Under the pieces are notes generated by a model that did no database searches, was not told the DNA's origin, and saw nothing but the letters and a program-made list of their open reading frames with translations. Below are positions 19,002 to 27,034 of a stretch of 64,000 bases of DNA, piece by piece (within the stretch, counting starts at the first letter, position 1; each line of letters starts with the position of its first letter). The position numbers and the translations under genes were made by a program. This DNA comes from an uncultured Bacteroidales bacterium (GTDB lineage Bacteria > Bacteroidota > Bacteroidia > Bacteroidales > Paludibacteraceae), in contig CAIWCC010000084.1 of assembly GCA_903911085.1 (NCBI GenBank), forward strand, positions 1-64,000, in the 5' to 3' direction.

Positions 19002-22000
19002 ATGACATATTTTAAATATCAAAAAATGACTTTTGTCAAAACTATTGTAATTATATTTTTATGTTTTAGTTCAACTGTTTTGTTTGGTCAAATAACTAGA
19101 ACTTTTATTGAGGGAACAGTTAGGAGCACTAAAGGTGCTCCCATATCTAATGTAGTAATTACAATTCAGGAATCTACAGCTGTTACGGTTACTGATATTT
19201 CTGGAAAGTTTTCAATTAAAGCTATAAAAGGCGATAAACTGACTTTTTCAATACCAGGTTACCAGACAGTTACGCAGCGAATTGATGATGTTCTTCAAAA
19301 AATGGATGTGCAACTTTTGCAATTGACGTTTGGTAGAACTGAAGAAGACGTAATTTCAATAGCATATAATACACGTTATAAAAGAGATTTAACATCGGCT
19401 GTATCTACCACCAATTTTGATGAATTTGGTAAACGTCGTGATATAAATACAATGAATGGTTTGGGTGGCTTAATCAATGGATTGATTGTTATGTCGGTGC
19501 CTTGGACCGATACAGGCTCCGATCCATCGTTCTACATTCGCGGACTTAAAACTACCAATTCAAATAATGCCCCATTGGTGTTGGTAGATGATGTGGAGCG
19601 GAATTTTGGTCAGTTAAATCCAAACGAAATTGAATCAATTTCGGTACTCAAAGATGCAGCTGCATTAGCTGTTTATGGCAATCGTGGTGCTAATGGTGTG
19701 CTGTTAGTAACAACCAAACGTGGCAAAAATATAAAGAGAGATATCATTATTAACGCCCAAATGGGTATGGCTCAGTCGTTAAGAATTCCACAATACCTCA
19801 ACAGTTATGATTATGCTCGATTGTACAACAAAGCACAAGAACTAGATGGTATTGATCCTGCAAATCTTAAATATTCAGCTGCCGATTTGCAAGGTTATAG
19901 CGATGTGATAAATGGAGTGGCTGGGGCAAATCCCTATAAATATCCAAACAACGATTTCTTTAAAAACTATCTTAAACCTATCGTAAAGCAACAGCAGTAC
20001 GACCTTACCATGACTGGTGGAAATGAATTGGCCAAGTATTTTGTTTTACTTGGTTATATGAATCAGGGTGGTGCATACAAATATGGCGATAATACTTTTG
20101 ATAGATTCAACTTTAGATCAAATTGCGATATTAAAGTATTTCCAAAACTGGATATGAGGGTTGATATGGCTGGACGTATCGAAAATCAAACTACGCCTGG
20201 TGGAAATTACGCTTATGCCATTTATAGCAATTTTGCTGGTACACCTTCAAATGCCTATCCAATTTTTCAGGAAAATGGTTCGCTGGGTGGTTCTCAAGCA
20301 TATCCCAATAATCCTTATGGTTTGATGAACAGCATGGGACAGCGCGATCAATTGAATCGGTATTTTGATGCAAATTTAAAATTCAAACTCAATCTTTCGG
20401 ATTTATTGAATGGATTGACTTGGAATGGGCGTGGCGCAATTGATTTTGTTGATGGGCATACATCACAATTAACTTCTACTCAATTTGCTGTTTACCAATT
20501 GAATGGTGATAATACTTTGACGAAAATTAATAACGATGTGGCCAAAACTCAAAATTTTTGGTACAATTCCAAAAATCGTCAATTTACATTCCAAACCTCT
20601 TTTAATTACGACAGAACTTGGAATCAACACCGTGTTAATGCAATGACACTCTTCTATTTAAGAGAACAAAATTCGATGGGAATTTCAGTGCCGTATAAAA
20701 CAGTGGGTTTTGCCTCACAGTTTAGCTATGCATATTTAAATAAATACTTGTTGGATGGATCAGCAAGCTATACTGGTTCCGAAAATTTTTCGAGTGGAAA
20801 TAGATTTGGGTTATTCCCTTCAATATCTGGAGGTTGGATTATTAGCGAAGAAGATTTTTTGAAAAACAATAGTAACCTTTCATTTCTTAAACTGCGTGCT
20901 TCTTATGGTGTTACCGGTTTGGAAAGACCCAATGGCGATCGTTTCCTATATCGCGAAAATTGGGGTTCGGCAGGTGGTTATGCTTTCGGGACAAGCGGCA
21001 GTACACGTGGAGGTACCGACCAATTACGCATTGGAAATGATAATTTAAAATGGGAAACTTCATATAAAACAAATGTTGGACTCGATTTTGGATTTTTCAA
21101 CAATACCTTGCTTTGGACAATTGATGGTTTTGTAGACAATAGAAAAGATATTTTGGTTCAGAAATATGCCACTACACCAAGCATGGCAGGTCTTGCTTTG
21201 CCCTACGAAAATGCTGGTGAAACCAAAAGTTGGGGTTTCGACACAGAGCTAGCTTTTGATAAACAAATTTCTAAGTTGTTCAGAGTAACCATTAAAGGAA
21301 ATATGATGCTTACCAGAAGTAAAATTATCAACATCGACGAAACTTTTAAGCTTGATGATTATCAATACTATACTGGTAATCCATTGTCTACTTCGTTTGG
21401 ATATGTAAGCAATGGGCTTTTTACACAAGATGAAATTACACGCCGTACTGCTGGCAACCTCACTGACGAAGAAAAGGCGTTGGAATACGATGTTATTCAA
21501 AATGGTGGCAACCTTCGTGCTGGCGATATTAAATATGTGGATTTGAATGGCGATAAAAAAATTGATGGTCGCGATACCAAAGCAATTGCATCCAGTACTA
21601 TACCAAACCTTATAGCTGGTTTGGATCTCGGAATAAAATTTTGGCAATTCGATTTTTCGGCGCAATTTATGGCTATGGGCGAACGAAATATTGTCGCTCC
21701 TTATACGTATAGAAATAATTTTAACGGTGGTGGCAATGCCACTGAATATGCTAAACAAGCATGGACACCAGAAACGGCTGAAACGGCCTTGTACCCACGT
21801 TTGTCAATTAATAACAACAGTAATAATCAGCAATTTTCAGATTTTTGGGTTGAGGATGGCTCATTTATCAAACTTAAAACACTGGAAATAGGATTTAATA
21901 TACCTACAGAAATTATCAATGAAATTGGTATTTCTAAAACAAGAATTTATGTCAATGGATATAACTTATTTTGTTTTGATAAAGTGAAAGACTATGACCC

Positions 22001-22076
22001 CGAAAACATTGATGCTGCCATTTACCGTTATCCATTTCAACGGATTATTACAGTGGGACTTAACGTAACTTTTTAA
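19002..22076 (+). CDS. susC: SusC/RagA-family TonB-dependent receptor (second pair, divergent TonB box)
   Basis: The protein has 1024 residues. After the signal peptide (ending VLFGQ) there is a regulatory-like domain (FIEGTVRSTKGAPISNVVI). A plug follows with FYIRGLKTTNSNNAPLVLVD and ISVLKDAAALAVYGNRGANG, then a barrel ending ITVGLNVTF. The usual LDEVVVVGYG before the plug is replaced by EEDVISIAYNTRYKR, an unusual TonB-box region. The plug phrase LVLVDDVERN departs from the common YVVDG. An internal ATG at 19026 (MTFVKTIV) is an equally good start. Its SusD partner follows 105 nt later, after a repeat tract and a GGGGGAGTAGGGGG segment. The divergence suggests a second substrate or a product of different length from the first pair. 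Confidence 0.93.
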   Translation: MTYFKYQKMTFVKTIVIIFLCFSSTVLFGQITRTFIEGTVRSTKGAPISNVVITIQESTAVTVTDISGKFSIKAIKGDKLTFSIPGYQTVTQRIDDVLQKMDVQLLQLTFGRTEEDVISIAYNTRYKRDLTSAVSTTNFDEFGKRRDINTMNGLGGLINGLIVMSVPWTDTGSDPSFYIRGLKTTNSNNAPLVLVDDVERNFGQLNPNEIESISVLKDAAALAVYGNRGANGVLLVTTKRGKNIKRDIIINAQMGMAQSLRIPQYLNSYDYARLYNKAQELDGIDPANLKYSAADLQGYSDVINGVAGANPYKYPNNDFFKNYLKPIVKQQQYDLTMTGGNELAKYFVLLGYMNQGGAYKYGDNTFDRFNFRSNCDIKVFPKLDMRVDMAGRIENQTTPGGNYAYAIYSNFAGTPSNAYPIFQENGSLGGSQAYPNNPYGLMNSMGQRDQLNRYFDANLKFKLNLSDLLNGLTWNGRGAIDFVDGHTSQLTSTQFAVYQLNGDNTLTKINNDVAKTQNFWYNSKNRQFTFQTSFNYDRTWNQHRVNAMTLFYLREQNSMGISVPYKTVGFASQFSYAYLNKYLLDGSASYTGSENFSSGNRFGLFPSISGGWIISEEDFLKNNSNLSFLKLRASYGVTGLERPNGDRFLYRENWGSAGGYAFGTSGSTRGGTDQLRIGNDNLKWETSYKTNVGLDFGFFNNTLLWTIDGFVDNRKDILVQKYATTPSMAGLALPYENAGETKSWGFDTELAFDKQISKLFRVTIKGNMMLTRSKIINIDETFKLDDYQYYTGNPLSTSFGYVSNGLFTQDEITRRTAGNLTDEEKALEYDVIQNGGNLRAGDIKYVDLNGDKKIDGRDTKAIASSTIPNLIAGLDLGIKFWQFDFSAQFMAMGERNIVAPYTYRNNFNGGGNATEYAKQAWTPETAETALYPRLSINNNSNNQQFSDFWVEDGSFIKLKTLEIGFNIPTEIINEIGISKTRIYVNGYNLFCFDKVKDYDPENIDAAIYRYPFQRIITVGLNVTF

Positions 22077-22102
22077 TTAAGAATTAAGAAATAAGAATTA
22101 GG
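22075..22102. repeat. Four 7-nt units at the end of the second susC
   Basis: AATTAAG, AATTAAG, AAATAAG and AATTAGG run in register. The first unit overlaps the susC stop codon. Confidence 0.7.
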
Positions 22103-22181
22103 ACATATATGAGCCTGATTATAAATAACAAACCTCTCTCTATTCCCGCTTCGGGGGAGTAGGGGGCAAATAATAAACACC

Positions 22182-23882
22182 ATGAAAAAAATAATTTCAA
22201 AAATATTTCTCATTATTACTGTAACTTTACTCTTTACAGCCTGCGATAGTTATTTAGATCCTGGATATGATGAGTATTTGGATAAGAATGAGGTATTCAC
22301 ATCTTATACCTATTCTCTTAATTATATTAGAACAATTTATAGCTATTTGCCTTACGATCAGTGGGATGAGGCGGTAATAAGCGATGAAGCAAAGTATTGT
22401 ATTGATGGTTCTTCGTATCAAATTATGAATAATGGTTCATGGGATTCAAGAACTTACATTCAAGCATGGAGATGGAGCCATTATTATAGTGGAATACGCC
22501 GTGTGCATGTGTTTTTGGAAAATGTAGATCAAGCCATTTTCCTAGATCCAAATACTTATAAATTAACGCCTTGGGTGAATGATACAATGCGAGTTCAACT
22601 TCGTGCAGAGGCTCGCTTTTTACGTGCATTTTATTATTTCGAATTACTAAAAAGATTTGGCGATCCTAGCAAAGATTTAGGTGTTCCAATTGTGCCCGAA
22701 CGAACGTTGGGCATTACCGATACGCTCGATTTTAAACGTAATACCTATGATGAATGTGTGAATTATATAGTTGCCGATTGTGATGCTGCTGCCTTAAAAC
22801 TACCTAATAGACAAACCTCTGTGGATTATGGAAAAGCTTCAAAAGCTGCTGCTTTGGCTCTAAAATCCAGATTGTTATTGTATGCTGCAAGTCCATTGGC
22901 AAACCCAACGGGCGATGTCGTAAAATGGAAACTGGCTATTGCAGCAGCCAAAGCTGTACTAAAATTGCCTACATATAAACTAATAAGTAAAGCAGATGCA
23001 TCTACTGATAATATGTTAGGTATTTTTACAAAACCCAACAATGATGAAGTACTGTTTTCAAGTCCAGTAGTACAAACTAATAGTTTTGAAGCCAATAACT
23101 TGCCTCCTGGCTATTCGGGTGGAGGTCAGATTAATCCTACACAAGAATTGGTTGACGCTTTTGAAACAATATTCGGTTATCCAACTTCCGATATACCTAA
23201 TAGTAAGTACGATGCTACCAATCCATATTATCGACGCGATGTACGTTTGAGTAATTTTATTATGCTCAATGGTACCAAATTGTCAGCCACTGCCACTGTG
23301 AGTGTCGATTCGTATGTCGGTGGAAAGGATGGGTTAAATAGTCGTCAAGGTGCTACAAAGACTGGTTACTATATTCGAAAATTTATTGATCCTACAGCCG
23401 ATATTATCAATAACCGAACTATTGCTACACACTTTTGGGTACATTTTCGTTTGGCCGAAATTTGGCTCAACTATGCTGAAGCTGTGAATGCAGTTTATGG
23501 ACCTAATACCGCTCCTCCCGATACTACATTTACTGCTTATGATGCACTTAAGAAAATTAGAGAAAGAACAAATATTGCTTCTCCTACAACAATGAAAGCT
23601 TTATCGAAAGAAAGTTTTATGGAGCGTGTGAAGAATGAACGTCGTGTCGAACTTTGTTTTGAAGGGCACCGATTTTGGGATGTTCGTCGTTGGAATGAAG
23701 GTGTGAAATACTTCAATGTGCCAATTCATGGTATGGAAATTACAAAAACTGCTACAAATACTTTTACTTATAATATAATTAAAGTTGAGGATCGTGTGTT
23801 CGAACCTAAAATGAATTTTATGCCAATTCCATACAGCGAAATGCAAAAATCTACTTTACTTCTGCAAAATAGTGAATGGTAA
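22182..23882 (+). CDS. susD: SusD/RagB-family glycan-binding lipoprotein (second pair)
   Basis: This 566-residue lipoprotein has lipobox LLFTAC followed by DSYLDPGYDEYLDK. SusD signatures include ARFLRAFYYFELLKRFGD, NYAEAVNAVYG, KKIRERTNIASP and VELCFEGHRFWDVRRWNEG, and the end is FMPIPYSEMQKSTLLLQNSEW. It is shorter than the first SusD by 55 residues, mainly in the middle loop region. It should act as the substrate-binding lid of the second SusC. Confidence 0.95.
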   Translation: MKKIISKIFLIITVTLLFTACDSYLDPGYDEYLDKNEVFTSYTYSLNYIRTIYSYLPYDQWDEAVISDEAKYCIDGSSYQIMNNGSWDSRTYIQAWRWSHYYSGIRRVHVFLENVDQAIFLDPNTYKLTPWVNDTMRVQLRAEARFLRAFYYFELLKRFGDPSKDLGVPIVPERTLGITDTLDFKRNTYDECVNYIVADCDAAALKLPNRQTSVDYGKASKAAALALKSRLLLYAASPLANPTGDVVKWKLAIAAAKAVLKLPTYKLISKADASTDNMLGIFTKPNNDEVLFSSPVVQTNSFEANNLPPGYSGGGQINPTQELVDAFETIFGYPTSDIPNSKYDATNPYYRRDVRLSNFIMLNGTKLSATATVSVDSYVGGKDGLNSRQGATKTGYYIRKFIDPTADIINNRTIATHFWVHFRLAEIWLNYAEAVNAVYGPNTAPPDTTFTAYDALKKIRERTNIASPTTMKALSKESFMERVKNERRVELCFEGHRFWDVRRWNEGVKYFNVPIHGMEITKTATNTFTYNIIKVEDRVFEPKMNFMPIPYSEMQKSTLLLQNSEW

Positions 23883-23885
23883 GAA

Positions 23886-23935
23886 GATAATTAATAATTG
23901 ATAATTAAGAATTGACAATTGATAATTAAGAATTT
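23886..23935. repeat. 7-nt-period repeat tract after the second susD
   Basis: Successive units of the AATTGAT, AATTAAG and AATTGAC type follow each other, starting 3 nt after the stop codon. Confidence 0.7.
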
Positions 23936-24014
23936 AGCAATTTTCAATTTTAAACTACAAACAACAAACAATCATCAAACAATCAATAAATTAAATAATT
24001 AAATCAATTTTATC

Positions 24015-25499
24015 ATGAAAAAAACAATTTTTACTTTGTCCCTAATGTGCATTATGGGGGTGGGTTATGCACAGACAGCTTCTACTTTTGGAGCAAAAGA
24101 TGTTTTGATTTCCGATTTTGAAACCAAAACTCCTATAATAACTGATAGTTTATGGGTTGACTCGTTAAAAACCACGCCTGTAACTACTCCAAGTCCATTT
24201 GTTTCTATTGCCGACAATCCTCTTCCATTGGAAAATGAAAGTGCAAAAGCGCTAAAATTTATTCGACCAAAAGGTGTTTATAAAACTATTAATTTCCGTT
24301 TTGATAAAAACATAAATTTCTCAGAAACTCCTTATTTACAAGTCCAAATTTATCCAGTTTTAGGAAAATCGCCTGTAAAAACTTCGATTAATGTTAGTCT
24401 AGTCAACGATAAAGGTGAAGTGATTGGTGCAGGTGGTTCAAAAGGTGGCATTGCTCAAGACGAATGGACTACAGTAAGTATTTTTGTAGGAAAACAAAAG
24501 TCTTCGCCAAAGTACAATTCCATTATTATTTACATAAATCCTGAAGATTCGTTATCCAAACTTGGTGGAACAGAGTATTATATCGACCAAATTGGATTTA
24601 AAGCTCCAGCCGATGGAAGTGTATTACCTGCAACAGTTTTCTACGAAACCTTTGGACAATATAACCAAAAATGGCAAGATGGAAAATTAGACGGAATGTG
24701 GAAAGCTGAAAAAGGAAAATCAGATATTTTTACTTCTATAAAAGGTTTTGATTCAGGAATACCTTTTAAATTTATGAATGCCGACACAATGGCTGTGATG
24801 GAAGCTCGCACATGGGGAATGGGAGCAAAATACGAAGGACCTTCAAATAATGGTCGTTTTGGATTAAGTAACGGTTTGAAAGGTGCTTTAATGACTGGCA
24901 ATATCGATGTAACTGGTTATTCTGATTTGAAACTAAGTTTTGGTTTAGGTACTCAAACTTGGTGGCCTTACGACGGTGCAATTGCCAATGCTCGTCCAAA
25001 AATTGAAGTTTCAATAAATGGAGGTGCTTTTTATGAAATTTTTTCAGCGAGTAATTTTTTACAAGCTACAGGTGAGAAAGTTGACAAAGGTTGGGGGTTG
25101 ATGAATGTGTATGAAGATCAAATTTTTACATTGGTTGATTATCCTATCACTGCTGAAGATGGAAGTGCACTTACTGCAGCTAAAACTATTGCAATTAACA
25201 TTAGCTATAAAGCTGGTTCTGCTTTTTGGATTGATGATTTGTGGTTTGCAGGAAAATATTCTCCAACTGCATTAAATACCGCAAAACAAGAAACATTTAA
25301 TGTTTATCCTAATCCAGCATCTAAATATATTATTACCAAAGGATATGATAAAGTAAGTATTACAGATTTAAATGGTCGTTTGTTGAAAGAAGTTGAAAAT
25401 GTCGAACAACTTGATATAAGTGATCTAAATAATGGTATTTATATAGTTAAAGCGACTAAGGCAGGTCAAGTGAAAGTGGCTAAATTAGTCAAAAAATAA
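24015..25499 (+). CDS. Secreted surface protein with T9SS sorting domain, probable glycan binder
   Basis: This 494-residue protein has a signal peptide (MGVGYAQ). The first ~180 residues form a beta-rich module beginning LISDFETKTP and containing FVSIADNPLPLENESAKAL. A partly matching module starts the next protein, which has FANPVVDGLNSSTNV. A second beta-sandwich-like region runs from about 200 to 410 (FYETFGQYNQKWQDGKLDG ... FWIDDLWFAGK). The end (FNVYPNPASKYIITKG ... DLNGRLLKEV ... GIYIVKATKAGQVKVAKLVKK) is a textbook T9SS type A sorting domain. No catalytic motif is seen. Its place right after a SusCD pair is where surface glycan-binding proteins sit, so I infer a T9SS-anchored binding protein. 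Confidence 0.7.
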   Translation: MKKTIFTLSLMCIMGVGYAQTASTFGAKDVLISDFETKTPIITDSLWVDSLKTTPVTTPSPFVSIADNPLPLENESAKALKFIRPKGVYKTINFRFDKNINFSETPYLQVQIYPVLGKSPVKTSINVSLVNDKGEVIGAGGSKGGIAQDEWTTVSIFVGKQKSSPKYNSIIIYINPEDSLSKLGGTEYYIDQIGFKAPADGSVLPATVFYETFGQYNQKWQDGKLDGMWKAEKGKSDIFTSIKGFDSGIPFKFMNADTMAVMEARTWGMGAKYEGPSNNGRFGLSNGLKGALMTGNIDVTGYSDLKLSFGLGTQTWWPYDGAIANARPKIEVSINGGAFYEIFSASNFLQATGEKVDKGWGLMNVYEDQIFTLVDYPITAEDGSALTAAKTIAINISYKAGSAFWIDDLWFAGKYSPTALNTAKQETFNVYPNPASKYIITKGYDKVSITDLNGRLLKEVENVEQLDISDLNNGIYIVKATKAGQVKVAKLVKK

Positions 25500-25510
25500 A
25501 TATAAAATTG

Positions 25511-25539
25511 GGAGGGTGTTTTTACTCAATTCACCCTCC
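25511..25539 (+). terminator. Terminator-like hairpin
   Basis: GGAGGGTG pairs with CACCCTCC over a 13-nt loop, followed by ATTTTC. It lies 11 nt after the stop codon of the T9SS protein and may attenuate read-through to the next gene. Confidence 0.5.
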
Positions 25540-25592
25540 ATTTTCTAAGAGTTAAATCTAATTATTAAAATAAAAAATTAACAACAACGAAA

Positions 25593-26897
25593 ATGAAAAA
25601 AAGATTTCTACAATTAGCAACATTGCTTGCATTTTCTTTAGGAACAGTTGCAGCTCAAGACATTACGGTTTTCAATTTTGATGGAATTAGTCCCACAGGA
25701 ATTTCTTCTTGGGCAGATACTTTTACATCATTTGCAAATCCAGTAGTTGATGGACTAAATTCATCAACGAATGTAGGTATTTACACTCACAAAGGTGCGT
25801 GGAGCGAAGTTAAAATGAATACGGATGTAGATCCTCGTATCTATTCCTCGTACGAAGTTAAAGCGTACACTCCTGTTGCTGGACGAATTCAGATTGCGTG
25901 CTTTGATGCTACTGGAGCTCAACTCGATTGGTATCTTGTAAATACTACTGCTGGTACTGGTTGGGTAAAATACACTAGAAATTTAGTTCTCGGAAAACGA
26001 ATAAAAAGTGTGATGGTAAGTTTTCAACGCGATTTTAATCCTTCGGCTACACCGGAAAATAATGTGTGCTATTTTGATGATTTTGTTTTCTTGAAATCTA
26101 CTTCTACATACCTTAATGCTTATGTTGAGCCATTTAAAGTAACAGGAACAAATGACTGGGACTCTTGGACAGGAGCTCCAAGCACCAAAGCATGGTCAGG
26201 TGGTGCAGCAATTACAACTGTATTGGATTCTACTGTTTCAATACAAAACTGGAATGGAACTGCCAATAACCAGAATATCAAGTTTATGTTAGGTGTTGCA
26301 CCAGCGATAACTATTTCTAATATTGATGTGAATGGATTTGATACCTTAAAAGTGGTAGTTGATACTCAGTGGCCTATGGCATCGGGAGAAGTTGCAGCAT
26401 TCAACAATATAAATATTGATGATAGTAAAAAGGCTCCTATTTTCGATGTAAAAGTTGGTACTGGTGATTGGATTCGTCAAATTACAAGTAAGCCCAATGC
26501 AAATGGTTCATGGGGTACACAGACATTTATTTTGAAAGATAATTTAGGACTTGCTATTAATAATGTAAGTAGCATTAACTTACGCATTTCTCGTGCAGAA
26601 CAAATATCATATTTTATCGACAATCTTAAAATAATTGGTCGTGCACATGTTGCTGGAACACCTACAGATTTGAACAAATCTTTATTGACCAATATTTCGG
26701 TTTATCCCAATCCAGCTTCCGATTATATTGTTGCAAAAGGTGCTAAATCGGTAAGTATTTTCACTTTGGAAGGAAAGCAAGTTTTGTCAGTTCAAAATCA
26801 AGAACGCATTGATATTAGCTCACTTAAATACGGTGTATTCGTGGTAAAAATCAATAATGGATCTCAAACTACTGTTTCAAAATTGATTAAGAAATAA
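25593..26897 (+). CDS. Secreted surface protein with T9SS sorting domain, related to the preceding gene product
   Basis: This 434-residue protein has a signal peptide (GTVAAQ). The first module (ITVFNFDGISPTGISSWADTF ... KGAWSEVKMNTD ... VCYFDDFVFLKS, residues ~23-170) has the look of a carbohydrate-binding beta-sandwich. It shares the 'NP...N(E)S.' segment with the preceding protein. A second beta region runs to about residue 345. The end (ISVYPNPASDYIVAKGAKSV ... GVFVVKINNGSQTTVSKLIKK) is a T9SS sorting domain. No enzyme signature is present. With its neighbour it probably forms a pair of surface-anchored glycan-binding proteins serving the SusCD importers. Confidence 0.7.
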   Translation: MKKRFLQLATLLAFSLGTVAAQDITVFNFDGISPTGISSWADTFTSFANPVVDGLNSSTNVGIYTHKGAWSEVKMNTDVDPRIYSSYEVKAYTPVAGRIQIACFDATGAQLDWYLVNTTAGTGWVKYTRNLVLGKRIKSVMVSFQRDFNPSATPENNVCYFDDFVFLKSTSTYLNAYVEPFKVTGTNDWDSWTGAPSTKAWSGGAAITTVLDSTVSIQNWNGTANNQNIKFMLGVAPAITISNIDVNGFDTLKVVVDTQWPMASGEVAAFNNINIDDSKKAPIFDVKVGTGDWIRQITSKPNANGSWGTQTFILKDNLGLAINNVSSINLRISRAEQISYFIDNLKIIGRAHVAGTPTDLNKSLLTNISVYPNPASDYIVAKGAKSVSIFTLEGKQVLSVQNQERIDISSLKYGVFVVKINNGSQTTVSKLIKK

Positions 26898-27034
26898 TGA
26901 TGTGTTATTAATACCAAAAATGACTTTGTCAAAAACGATTGTTATCTATCTTTTTTGATGAAGTCATCTTTTTGCCTTACCAATTTATCTGAAAAATCTT
27001 GATTCTGAAATTCATACCATAAACATATTTTTAA

